Assembly: GCF_019352895.1 (NCBI RefSeq)
Contig: NZ_JAAAFX010000014.1
Coordinates: 62,001-126,000 of the forward strand
Length of the DNA: 64,000 nucleotides
Origin: Variovorax boronicumulans
GTDB lineage: Bacteria > Pseudomonadota > Gammaproteobacteria > Burkholderiales > Burkholderiaceae_C
Reading direction: 5' to 3'
Part shown: positions 8,932 to 17,269 of the stretch, piece after piece
Position numbering within the stretch: the first letter of the stretch is position 1
How the letters are laid out: every line of letters begins with the position of its first letter
The notes under the pieces: generated by a model
Databases searched by the model: none
Told to the model about the DNA's origin: nothing
What the model saw: the letters and a program-made list of their open reading frames with translations, nothing else
Position numbers and translations under genes: made by a program

Positions 8932-10115
8932 TGAGCGCCCACATCCAGGACCCGAGCCCTCGCCAGCCGGGCACAGCGACCGGCTTCGACAGCAAGGAGC
9001 TGCGTCGCGCGCTGGGCGACTTCGTCACCGGGGTCACGGTGATCACCACGGTGGACGCCGAGGGGCGCTTCCATGGACTCACGGCGAACTCCTTCAGTTC
9101 GGTCTCGCTGGACCCGCCGCTGGTGCTGTGGAGCCAGGCCATCGGCGCGCCCAGCCACGGTGTGTTCTGTGGCGTCGAGCGCTTCGCCATCAACATCCTG
9201 GCCGAGGACCAGATCGAACTGTCGAACCGTTTCGCCAGCTCGGGCCGGGACAAGTTCGCCGGCCTGGACATCGACGTCGGCGTGGACGGCGTGCCCCTGT
9301 TGCGCGGTTGCAGGGCTTGGCTGGAATGCACGGTGTCCTCGCGCCTGCCCGGTGGCGATCACACCATCCATGTGGGCGAGGTCCGCACGATCCGCCGCGC
9401 GACCCGCAAGCCGCTGGTGTTCGGCGGAGGCCAGTACCTGGTCGCCGATCCGCACGACCTGGGCTCGCCGCCACCGGGCATCGGCACCAGCGCGCAGGCC
9501 CAGCTGCATGCGGTGCGCCTGGGCACCCGCGCGATGGCCCGGCTGAGCAAGGAGCACGACGAGACGATGACGCTCGCCGTGTGGGGCAACCATGGCCCCA
9601 CGGTGGTGGCATGGGAGGCCTCGGGCTCGCCCGTGAGTGCGCAGCTGCCGCTCGGGCTGGTGCTGTCCGTGACGACCAGCGCGACCGGCCGGGCCCTGGC
9701 AGCCCACCTGCCCGATGCCGCCACGGCGCGCTTCGTGGCGGCCGAGCTGGCGCTCGCGGATGAACGATCCGGTGTGCCGGCGGACCTCAACAGCCCCGCC
9801 ACGCAGGAGGCCTGGCAGCGCGAGCTGGCCGACGTGCGCCGTCATGGGCTCGCGCGCCGCACACCCGGGGCGTTCCATGGGGAGCAGCTGATCGTCAATG
9901 CGCTGAGTGCGCCGGTGCTCGACGCCCATGGCCAGGCCGTGCTGGCGATCACGGCGGTGGGCGATGCGAGCCGCTTCGACGTCGGCCTGCACACGCCGTT
10001 CGCGCAGGCGCTGGCGGCCACGGCCCGGGACATCTCGCGCCGGCTCGGCCATGTGGCCGCGCCGGAGGAGGCCACGCATACGCACACGCACGCCGCCGCC
10101 GTGCCAAGCCACTGA
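8931..10115 (+). CDS. Flavin reductase fused to an IclR-type ligand-binding domain
   Basis: Residues about 20-175 form a HpaC-like FMN-binding flavin reductase domain (ALGDFVTGVTVITT, GLTANSFSSVSLDPPL, FAINILAEDQ). Residues about 200-380 resemble the C-terminal effector domain of IclR regulators (GPTVVAWEASG, SVTTSATGRALAAHLP, HGLARRTPGAFHGEQ, INALSAPVLDAHGQ), but no DNA-binding domain is present. The reductase presumably supplies reduced flavin to the adjacent monooxygenase. The second domain may sense a substrate or product and tune activity. The protein is 394 residues against about 160-190 for a plain reductase, with no frameshift at the junction. Confidence 0.85.
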   Translation: MSAHIQDPSPRQPGTATGFDSKELRRALGDFVTGVTVITTVDAEGRFHGLTANSFSSVSLDPPLVLWSQAIGAPSHGVFCGVERFAINILAEDQIELSNRFASSGRDKFAGLDIDVGVDGVPLLRGCRAWLECTVSSRLPGGDHTIHVGEVRTIRRATRKPLVFGGGQYLVADPHDLGSPPPGIGTSAQAQLHAVRLGTRAMARLSKEHDETMTLAVWGNHGPTVVAWEASGSPVSAQLPLGLVLSVTTSATGRALAAHLPDAATARFVAAELALADERSGVPADLNSPATQEAWQRELADVRRHGLARRTPGAFHGEQLIVNALSAPVLDAHGQAVLAITAVGDASRFDVGLHTPFAQALAATARDISRRLGHVAAPEEATHTHTHAAAVPSH

Positions 10116-10118
10116 GAG

Positions 10119-11006
10119 ATGCCAATGATCACTTCGGAAGACTTCAACCTGCTCCGGCAGGCGTTGCCGGCGCCATCGACCGTTCAGGTCGCCTCGAACG
10201 TGTTTGCGGGAGGCGTGGGCCAGATCGAATACCGCACGCGCGGACCTGCGCAGGCCCCTGCCGTACTGCTGCTGCACGGGATCGGATCGAGCTCGGCCGG
10301 GTACCGGGCCCAGCTCGCCGGCCTGGCCGATGCGTTCCGCGTCATTGCATGGAATGCGCCGGGCTTCGGAAACAGCACGCCCCTGGCGTCGGAGACGCCC
10401 GGCGCGCAGGACTATGCGCAGGCGCTGGGCGACTTCATCGCCGCGCTCGGCATCCGTCGACTGGCCGTGTTGGTGGGCAGTTCGTGGGGCAGCGTGATCG
10501 CGGCCACGTTCGCGACGCTCAGCCCCGCCACCGTGCCCGGTCTGGTCCTGTCCGCACCCAACACGGCGCGGGGCCGGTTGCAGGGCGATGCGCGAGCCGC
10601 GGAACTGGCCGGCCTGGTGCGTGCCGGCGCCAGCGCCGATCGCCGCGCCGTGGCCGACCGGTTGCTGACGCCCGACACGTCCGCCGAGGTGCGCGCACAT
10701 GTCGAGGCGCTGCGCGATGCCGTCACGCCGAGTGGCTGGCGCCAGGCGGCCCACATGCTGTTCACCGTCCATACGCCGGATCTGCTGGCGCACTACGGCG
10801 GGCACCTCGCGATCGTGGCGGGCACCCGTGACCAGGTGGCCCCGCTCGAAGCGCACGGCGCCGTGCTGCATGCCGCCGCACCGGCGTCGCGGCTGCACGT
10901 GCTGGAAGGGTATGGCCACATGCCGAAGCTCGAGGCACCCGCACGCTTCAATGCCATCGTGCGCACGGCGGCGCAGGAGGCCGAGGACTTCGGCGCCGGT
11001 CCATGA
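10119..11006 (+). CDS. Alpha/beta-hydrolase
   Basis: The 295-residue protein has the alpha/beta-hydrolase fold: LLLHGIGSSSAGY (oxyanion loop), nucleophile elbow GSSWGS with Ser122, and a C-terminal histidine in EGYGHMPKLE. Relatives hydrolyse esters or carbon-carbon bonds of ring-cleavage products, so it probably acts after the monooxygenase. A second ATG six bases in could be the true start. It follows the flavin reductase gene closely and its stop overlaps the next gene by four bases (ATGA). Confidence 0.85.
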   Translation: MPMITSEDFNLLRQALPAPSTVQVASNVFAGGVGQIEYRTRGPAQAPAVLLLHGIGSSSAGYRAQLAGLADAFRVIAWNAPGFGNSTPLASETPGAQDYAQALGDFIAALGIRRLAVLVGSSWGSVIAATFATLSPATVPGLVLSAPNTARGRLQGDARAAELAGLVRAGASADRRAVADRLLTPDTSAEVRAHVEALRDAVTPSGWRQAAHMLFTVHTPDLLAHYGGHLAIVAGTRDQVAPLEAHGAVLHAAAPASRLHVLEGYGHMPKLEAPARFNAIVRTAAQEAEDFGAGP

Positions 11007-11971
11007 AGATCGCCGTCATCGACGACTACCAGCGCGTCGCGCAAGGCATGGCCGACTGGTCCGTGCTGAGCGGATGCGAGGTCGACTTCTTCCACCAGAC
11101 CTTGCGCGCGCCCGACGAGCTGGTGGCGAGGCTCGCGTCCTACGACGTGATCGTCGCGATGCGCGAGCGCACCCGCTTTCCCCGGGACATCCTGCAGGCA
11201 CTGCCCGCGCTGCGGTTGCTGGTGACGACGGGCATGGTCAACCGCTCGATCGACCTGGCTGCGGCCCGCGAGCGCGGCATCGTGGTGTGCGGAACGCCAT
11301 GGGCCGAAGACGCGACGGTGGAGCTGACCTGGGCGCTCATCCTCGGGTTGGCCCACGCCGTGCCGCAAGAGGACGCATCCCTGCGCGCGGGCCGCTGGCA
11401 AAGCGCGCTCGGCACCTCGCTCGCGGGCAAGACGCTGGGCGTGGTGGGCCTGGGGACGATCGGCGGCAAGGTCGCGCGCATCGGCCAGGCCTTCGGCATG
11501 CGCGTGATCGCCTACAGCCCGCATCTGACGCAGGAACGCGCGGACACCGTGGGCGCCACCGCGGTCGGCAAGCAGGCGCTGTTCGCCGAATCGGATGTGG
11601 TCTCGGTGCACATGATCCTCAGCGATGCCACACGCGCCATGGTGGGCGCCGACGAGATCGGCCACATGAAAGGCAGCGCGTTCCTCGTCAACACCGCACG
11701 CGGCCCGCTGGTGGACGAAGCCGCGCTCGCCAGCGCCTTGCGGGAACGCCGCATTGCGGGCGCTGCGCTCGATGTCTACAGCCACGAGCCGATCGATCCC
11801 GCGCATCCCCTGCTGCATGCGCCGAACACGATCCTGACGCCGCACATCGGCTATGTCACGCACGAGGTGTACCGGGCCTGGTACGGCGCCGTCGTGGAGG
11901 ACATCCTGGCCTATCGCGCCGGACAGCCGATCCGGCGCATCGAGATCGCGCCCCTCCCCCGGAGCCCGTAG
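11003..11971 (+). CDS. D-isomer-specific 2-hydroxyacid dehydrogenase
   Basis: The 322-residue protein belongs to the NAD-dependent D-2-hydroxyacid dehydrogenase family. The nucleotide-binding motif is VVGLGTIGGKVARIGQAFG (G-x-G-x-x-G). The catalytic residues are the Arg in NTARGPLVDEAAL, the Glu in YSHEPIDPAHP and the His in LTPHIGYVT. It would interconvert a 2-hydroxy acid and a 2-keto acid derived from the pathway substrate; the substrate is not predictable. It is translationally coupled to the hydrolase gene. Confidence 0.88.
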   Translation: MKIAVIDDYQRVAQGMADWSVLSGCEVDFFHQTLRAPDELVARLASYDVIVAMRERTRFPRDILQALPALRLLVTTGMVNRSIDLAAARERGIVVCGTPWAEDATVELTWALILGLAHAVPQEDASLRAGRWQSALGTSLAGKTLGVVGLGTIGGKVARIGQAFGMRVIAYSPHLTQERADTVGATAVGKQALFAESDVVSVHMILSDATRAMVGADEIGHMKGSAFLVNTARGPLVDEAALASALRERRIAGAALDVYSHEPIDPAHPLLHAPNTILTPHIGYVTHEVYRAWYGAVVEDILAYRAGQPIRRIEIAPLPRSP

Positions 11972-12032
11972 CGCAAGGCGCGCCGCGCTCTGCGGGCCGA
12001 AGCAAGTTCGAATCAAACACAACGGAGACAGT

Positions 12033-13337
12033 ATGCAAACCAGCCTCGACAACGTGGCACCCACCCGTGCGCAGTGGCGCATGGTCGCCATCCTGTGCCT
12101 GGTGAACGCGATCGCGTTCATCGACCGAACCGCATTGCCGCTGCTGGTGCAGCCCATCAAGCGGGACCTCGGGATTTCCGACACCGAGATCAGCCTGCTG
12201 ATCGGTGCCGCCTTCATCATCACCTATGCTGTCGGCGGCTTCCTGGTGGGCATGCTGGTGGACCGTTTCTCACGCCGCAAGATCCTGGCCGGCGCCATCG
12301 GCGTGTGGGGCACAGCCACCGTGTTCTGCGGAACGGCGTCGAGCTATGCCGCATTGTTCCTGGGCCGCTGCGGGGTGGGGATCGGCGAGTCCGCCTGCGG
12401 TCCGGCGAGCATGTCCCTGATCAAGGATGCGTTCGCGCCCCAGTTCCGCGGCCGTGCCGTGGCCATCTGGGCGATGGGGGCGAGCCTGGGCGGCGGCTGT
12501 GCGCTGCTGGCCGGCGGCGCCATCCTCACGGTGGTGGGTGAGAGCGGCAGCCTGAACTTGCCGCTGCTGGGCGTGGTGAAGAGCTGGCAGCTGGTGCTGA
12601 TCGCCTGCGGCCTGGCCTCGCTGCCGGTGGCGCTGCTGGTGTTCAGCTTTCCCGAACCGGTGCGCCGCTGGCAGGCGCCGGACCCAGTACAGCCCGACCG
12701 GCCGGCGGCGCCCAAGGCGCCGATCCCGTGGCGCCTCTTCGTGCCGCTGTTCCTGGCCAACGCCGCCACCATCATGCTGCTCACCGGCTTCTCGACCTGG
12801 ATCCCGGCGTTGATGGGCCGCACCTGGAAACTCGCGGCCGGCGAGATCGGCCTGGTCTTCGGCCTGATCACCTTGCTGCTGAGCACCTCCAGCCAGTTCG
12901 GCGCCGGCTTCCTGGTGGACCTGGTGCGCAAACGCTATGGCGTGGCGGCCGTTCCGATGCTGGGCGGGCTGCTCTGTGCCGCGGTGTCGGTGCCCGCTTT
13001 CCTGATCCCCGGTGCACCTTCGGTATGGGTGGCCTGGTGCCTGATCGCGCTGTTGAGTCTGGCTGCGACGAGCCTGTTCACCATCGGCACCGCCACGGTG
13101 GTCCAGCTCACGCCGAGCGCGGTGGTCGGCAAGGTCACGGGCGTGCATTTCGCCTGGGTGGGGATCATGGGGTCGGCGGTGGCGCCCACGCTGATCGCGC
13201 TGGTGGCCGAGCGCGTTTTCGGCGGCACGCCCGCTGCGTTGGGTCAGGCGCTGTCGAGCGCCGCGGTGGTGCTGGCGGTCATCGGTAGCGTGGGGCTGTT
13301 GACCGTGGCGTGGCAGCTTCGGCGCGCCGAGACGTAG
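12033..13337 (+). CDS. MFS transporter, last gene of the operon
   Basis: This 434-residue inner-membrane carrier has 12 predicted hydrophobic segments. The first is VAILCLVNAIAFIDRTALPLL, with the D-R pair seen in organic-anion and aromatic-acid symporters. A family loop motif, GMLVDRFSRRK, lies between helices 2 and 3, and a cytoplasmic loop (PDPVQPDRPAAPKAP) divides the halves. The start at 12033 is preceded by GGAGACA; the open frame back to 11853 has no membrane character. It probably imports the substrate of this operon, in parallel with or instead of the Bug receptor. Confidence 0.87.
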   Translation: MQTSLDNVAPTRAQWRMVAILCLVNAIAFIDRTALPLLVQPIKRDLGISDTEISLLIGAAFIITYAVGGFLVGMLVDRFSRRKILAGAIGVWGTATVFCGTASSYAALFLGRCGVGIGESACGPASMSLIKDAFAPQFRGRAVAIWAMGASLGGGCALLAGGAILTVVGESGSLNLPLLGVVKSWQLVLIACGLASLPVALLVFSFPEPVRRWQAPDPVQPDRPAAPKAPIPWRLFVPLFLANAATIMLLTGFSTWIPALMGRTWKLAAGEIGLVFGLITLLLSTSSQFGAGFLVDLVRKRYGVAAVPMLGGLLCAAVSVPAFLIPGAPSVWVAWCLIALLSLAATSLFTIGTATVVQLTPSAVVGKVTGVHFAWVGIMGSAVAPTLIALVAERVFGGTPAALGQALSSAAVVLAVIGSVGLLTVAWQLRRAET

Positions 13338-13357
13338 CGCGCCCCAAGACAGGCGCC

Positions 13358-14134
13358 TCAGAGGCTGGCGTCATCGGCCAGGATGACTTCGACGCGCGCG
13401 ACGCCCAGGGCGTTGGCGAGCGCCATGTCCTCCGGCATCCGATTTGTGACCAGGCGCTGGATGCCGGCCAGCGGACTCCAGGGGAAGAGGGCCTCCCTGC
13501 CCAGCTTGGAGGAGTCGGCGAGCACCGTGACCGACCTGGCATGCGCCACCATGGCGCGCGCCACATCCGATTCCTCGAGCGCGAAGTCCATCGCGCCGAA
13601 CTGGGAAATAGCGCCCACCGTCAGCACGGCGTGGTCGGCGCGGAAGCGTGAGATCTGCTCGAGCACGAAGCTTCCCAGGTTCTGGCTCGACTCCTCGCGG
13701 TATTCGCCGCCGAGCAGGAACACCTTGTTCTTGCCCCGTCCCTGGCCGATCACGCGCGCGATGGACGCCGAGTTGGTGATCACCGTCAGGCCCGTGGACT
13801 CGGCGAGCGCCTCGGCGAACATCAGCGTGGTGGTGCCGGTGTCGATGAACAGCGAATCGCCGGGCTTGAACAACTGCGCGGCACGCCTGGCGATGCGCTT
13901 CTTGTGCGGCGCACTCTCGTTCATCCGGATGTCGAACGAGTTCTCGCTCGTGGCCTCGGGCAGGACCGCGCTGCCATGTACCTTGCGGATGCGCCCTTCC
14001 TCTGCCAGGCCGGAGAGGTCGCGTCGAACGGTTTCCTTGGACGCACCGAGCATCCCGGCCAAATCCTCGACTGAAACGCGGCTGTTCTCGCGCACCAATC
14101 GCACAATCTGTTCTCGACGTTCTATTGGTTTCAT
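13358..14134 (-). CDS. DeoR/GlpR-family transcriptional regulator
   Basis: The 258-residue protein has an N-terminal DeoR helix-turn-helix (IERREQIVRLV, VSVEDLAGMLGASKETVRRDL, KVHGSAV) and a C-terminal sugar-phosphate-sensing domain (IDTGTTTLMFAEAL, TVITNSASIA). Such proteins usually repress polyol or sugar operons until a phosphorylated intermediate binds. It lies at the 3' end of the minus-strand kinase/oxidoreductase operon, 96 bases after the DUF1937 gene, and converges with the MFS gene. The repeats at 18761-18779 and 19039-19069 are candidate targets. Confidence 0.9.
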   Translation of the reverse strand: MKPIERREQIVRLVRENSRVSVEDLAGMLGASKETVRRDLSGLAEEGRIRKVHGSAVLPEATSENSFDIRMNESAPHKKRIARRAAQLFKPGDSLFIDTGTTTLMFAEALAESTGLTVITNSASIARVIGQGRGKNKVFLLGGEYREESSQNLGSFVLEQISRFRADHAVLTVGAISQFGAMDFALEESDVARAMVAHARSVTVLADSSKLGREALFPWSPLAGIQRLVTNRMPEDMALANALGVARVEVILADDASL

Positions 14135-14230
14135 TCTTGCGGGCGCGCCCTGATCCTTTGCTCTACAAGTCTATTCCATGTCTTTTGCCGACCTGGACTG
14201 CACGCGGCTTCCGCATGGCCCGCGCGGCAG

Positions 14231-14593
14231 TCAGTTCGCCGCGAAGCTGGCTTCCACCACGCTCCACAGATGGACCGGGCAGCCGCGGTCCTTGAAGATC
14301 TGCATCTCGCGGGCGACACCTGCGCTGTCTTTCCAGCCCGGGGCGTCGATGACGATGAGTTCCTCCATGGCGTCCATGAAGACCTGGTCCACCGGTGCCC
14401 AGAGCTTGCCGATGCCCGCCTTGTCCAGGCCCGTGAGTTCGCCGTTGATCGGGTGCGACATGGACACCTGGCTGAAGACGGCGCAGCCGGTTTTCACGAT
14501 CCGGGCGGCGACCCTGTTGGACAGCTGGAAGCGCTGCGCCACCACCTCCTTGTCGTCGTGACCGTAGGGACAGGCCAGGAAAATCTTACGCAT
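14231..14593 (-). CDS. DUF1937-family protein
   Basis: The 120-residue protein starts MRKIFLACPYGHDDKEV and contains SHPINGEL, MDAMEELIVIDAPGWKDSAGV and a C-terminal REMQIFKDRGCPVHLW. This is the layout of DUF1937 proteins, which are distantly related to nucleoside 2-deoxyribosyltransferases (Rossmann-like fold; the buried D-S-G-E style site is represented by the W-D-S-G-V-x-R-E segment). A GGAGGT ribosome-binding site precedes the ATG. I know no role for it in polyol catabolism, so its place in this operon is unexplained. An unrecognised N-glycosidic or sugar-linked substrate is possible. Confidence 0.75.
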   Translation of the reverse strand: MRKIFLACPYGHDDKEVVAQRFQLSNRVAARIVKTGCAVFSQVSMSHPINGELTGLDKAGIGKLWAPVDQVFMDAMEELIVIDAPGWKDSAGVAREMQIFKDRGCPVHLWSVVEASFAAN

Positions 14594-14650
14594 TGCTCTA
14601 CCTCCGCCTGTTGAAAGGCTCGTTGAAAAAATCTTGGAATCGGGGGGCGC

Positions 14651-16042
14651 TCACTGGCGCCAGTGCTGCGCGCGGGCCAGGGCCGATGCGAAGCGCCGAT
14701 GGTCCTCGGCGCCCACCAGGCCGTCCGGCCGGAAGGTGCGCAGCGTGCCCCGCATCGTTCCCACGTCCACGCCGCAGAGGCCGGCCAGGCCCAGGGCGCT
14801 CAGTTCGTACATCGACGGCACCGTGACCGTCCGCCCGCAAGCCGAGGCCAGGAACTGCGCGAAGTAGTGGCTCTGCGACAGGCCGCCATCGATGGAGAGG
14901 GTGTCGCTCAGGCCGCAGTTCCGGGCGGCGGCGTCCACCAGTCCGGCCGTCAGCATGGCGATGCCCTCGAGCACCGCGCGCACGAGGTCGCGGCGGTCGG
15001 TGGCGTGGTCCATGCCGATGAACAGCGGCGCGGCCGTTCGGTCCCAGTGCGGTGCCGCCAGGCCCGACAGCGCGGGGACGAAGACGATGCCCCGGCTGAG
15101 TGCGGATGGACCTTCGAAGGTCTCGAGTTCCTCGAGCGAGGAGAAGAGGCCGAGGGTGCGTGCCCATTCCAGCGCGGCGCCCGCGTCATAGATCCCGCCC
15201 TCGACGGCATAGACCGGCGGCTTCCCCTTCATCTGCCATGCCACGGTCGGCAGCAGGTCGGACGGCGCCGGGCGCTGCGGCCCCGTGATCGCCAGGAAGA
15301 AGGCGCCAGTGCCGAAGGTGATCTTGCTGTCGCCCGGCGCCCTGCAGCCGTGGCCATACAGCGCGGCTTGCTGGTCCACGATGGAGGCCAGCACCGGTAC
15401 GCCCTCGATGCAGCCGAAGCCTTCATCGACCGGCACGATGCGCGGCAGGCATTCGATGGGCACGCCATGGGCCTCGCACATCTCGGGGCTCCATGCCAGC
15501 CGCGCCAGGTCCATCAGGCCGGTGCGCGAGGCGGTGGCCACGTCGGTCAGGCACTGGCCCGTGAGGCGCTGGAGGAAGAAGGCATCGGTCGTACCGAGTC
15601 GCAGGCGTTTGGCGCGCCGCGCCTGTGACACCGCGGGCACGTGCGCCACCAGCCAGGCCAGCTTGCTGGCGGAGAAGTAGGGGTCCAGCGGCAGGCCGGT
15701 GATCTCGCGCGAGCGCCGGTCCGCCGCCTCGCCCCGGGCCTTGAGCGCGGCTTCGGTGCGCGCGTCCTGCCAGACGATGACCGGCGACAGGGCCTGGCCG
15801 GTCGCCGCGTCCCAGGCCAGGCAGCTCTCGCCCTGGTTGGCGAGGGCGATCGCGTCGACCGGGCCCGCGGCGTCGAGCACCGTGCGCACGTTCGCGAGCA
15901 GTTCCTCGGGGTCGTGCTCGACCCATCCCGCCGCGGGGTGGTGTCGCGCATGGCGCAGTGAAGCGGCCAGCTTCACGCCCTGTGCTTCCACCACCAGGCA
16001 GCGGGTGGAGGTCGTTCCCTGGTCGATCGCTGCAATCCGCAT
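14651..16042 (-). CDS. FGGY carbohydrate kinase (glycerol kinase-like)
   Basis: The 463-residue kinase shows the FGGY-family ATPase fold: phosphate-1 motif IDQGTTSTRCLVVEAQG, IALANQGESCLAWD, KLAWLVAHVP, FGTGAFFLAITG and a C-terminal SIDGGLSQSHYFAQFLA. It is about 40 residues shorter than classical GlpK, so the substrate may be glycerol or another small polyol. Its start codon lies directly next to the stop of the upstream FAD oxidoreductase gene, giving a compact operon. The phosphorylated product would feed the GlpA-like dehydrogenase. Confidence 0.87.
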   Translation of the reverse strand: MRIAAIDQGTTSTRCLVVEAQGVKLAASLRHARHHPAAGWVEHDPEELLANVRTVLDAAGPVDAIALANQGESCLAWDAATGQALSPVIVWQDARTEAALKARGEAADRRSREITGLPLDPYFSASKLAWLVAHVPAVSQARRAKRLRLGTTDAFFLQRLTGQCLTDVATASRTGLMDLARLAWSPEMCEAHGVPIECLPRIVPVDEGFGCIEGVPVLASIVDQQAALYGHGCRAPGDSKITFGTGAFFLAITGPQRPAPSDLLPTVAWQMKGKPPVYAVEGGIYDAGAALEWARTLGLFSSLEELETFEGPSALSRGIVFVPALSGLAAPHWDRTAAPLFIGMDHATDRRDLVRAVLEGIAMLTAGLVDAAARNCGLSDTLSIDGGLSQSHYFAQFLASACGRTVTVPSMYELSALGLAGLCGVDVGTMRGTLRTFRPDGLVGAEDHRRFASALARAQHWRQ

Positions 16043-17269
16043 TCAGGCTTTCTCCTCGAAGACAAACGAAATCCGGCCGGCGTCCGGCGCACCGGGCGGC
16101 ATCGGCACCAGGATGCGCCGCTCGGGCAACCAGCGGCCGCTCTGCTGCCAAGCCGGGAGGCCGTCGAGCAGCAGCGTGATGCGTCCGACCGCCGCGCACG
16201 TCATGCGCAGCTGGAAGTGCCGGAAGGCGTTGACCGCCATGCGGTCACCGCTGCTGACCAGGCCCGGCACGACCAGCTTGATCGGCGCGTCGAAGTGGAC
16301 CCGCACGGGCTGGCACGCCGAAGCCGGCCGCGACAGGTCTTCGGCGACGGCTCTTCCGACCGCCCGACCCTCGCGAAAAGCCCAGCCGCCGGTCTCGACG
16401 GCCCGCAGCACGTTGCCGGCGGCGAAGTAGAGCGGATTCTGCAGCCGGCCGTACTGGTCTACCAGCGGCGCGCCGCTGCCGTCGGCAATGCCCAGGCCGG
16501 AGAGCATGTGCAGCGACGCCTCGGGCGTGAATCGGCCCGTGAACAGCACGCCATCGCAGGCGATGCTGGTCAGGACCTCGCCGCGCCGGAGCGTGACCGA
16601 CTCGACCCGCTGGCGACCCTGGATGTCGACGATCTCCGCGCCGCGGTGGAACGGGATGCCCAGGACCGTCGGCAGCCAAGTCAGCGGTTGTTTGGCGGTT
16701 GCCCGCGCGTTGGCCTCGAGCATCGCCACGGGCCTGGCACCGTGGGAGACGCAGGTGAGCAGAGCAGACAAGGACACCAGTTCGGAGCCGACGATCACCG
16801 GCCTGCGGAAAGGCATGAGCCCGTGGAAGGCCACATAGGACTGCAGGGCGCCGGTGGTCAGCACGCCCAGCGGCCGGTCCCCCGACACCAGCCGCGCCGA
16901 ACGCGGTGTTTCTCGGGCGCCGGTGGAGGTGACGATGCGGCGGCCCCGCAGGCTGGAAACGCCCTGCGGGCTGCTCACCAGCAGTTCGCCGTCGTCGCCC
17001 AGGCGCACCACCGAGTGCGAGGTGCGGACATCGACGCCAGCGGCCAGTGCCTCCTGCTGCAGTCGGCGACCGTAGCTCGCGCCGAGGTAGACGCGATGGA
17101 ACTCCCGCATGCCGAAGGGCGAGTGGCTGCAATGGCGCGTCGCGCCGCCGAGTTCGGATTCGCGGTCGAGCAGCACCACGTCCCTCACGCCGCGCCGTCG
17201 CAGTTCCACGGCCGCCGCGACGCCCGAGGGGCCGCCGCCCACGACGATCACATCATGGGTCGCGCTCAT
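16043..17269 (-). CDS. FAD-dependent NAD(P)-type oxidoreductase, second subunit of a GlpA-like pair
   Basis: The 408-residue protein has a two-nucleotide-binding-domain flavoprotein fold: FAD motif VIVVGGGPSGVAAAVELR, a second dinucleotide site near RPVIVGSELVSLSALL, and YFAAGNVLRAVETGGWA near the C-terminal end of the core. The last ~90 residues form an extra domain not seen in plain reductases. I start it at MSATHD (17269), which overlaps the upstream gene by four bases; the longer frame upstream lacks homology. It probably passes electrons from the dehydrogenase subunit (17266-18711) to an acceptor. Confidence 0.82.
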   Translation of the reverse strand: MSATHDVIVVGGGPSGVAAAVELRRRGVRDVVLLDRESELGGATRHCSHSPFGMREFHRVYLGASYGRRLQQEALAAGVDVRTSHSVVRLGDDGELLVSSPQGVSSLRGRRIVTSTGARETPRSARLVSGDRPLGVLTTGALQSYVAFHGLMPFRRPVIVGSELVSLSALLTCVSHGARPVAMLEANARATAKQPLTWLPTVLGIPFHRGAEIVDIQGRQRVESVTLRRGEVLTSIACDGVLFTGRFTPEASLHMLSGLGIADGSGAPLVDQYGRLQNPLYFAAGNVLRAVETGGWAFREGRAVGRAVAEDLSRPASACQPVRVHFDAPIKLVVPGLVSSGDRMAVNAFRHFQLRMTCAAVGRITLLLDGLPAWQQSGRWLPERRILVPMPPGAPDAGRISFVFEEKA

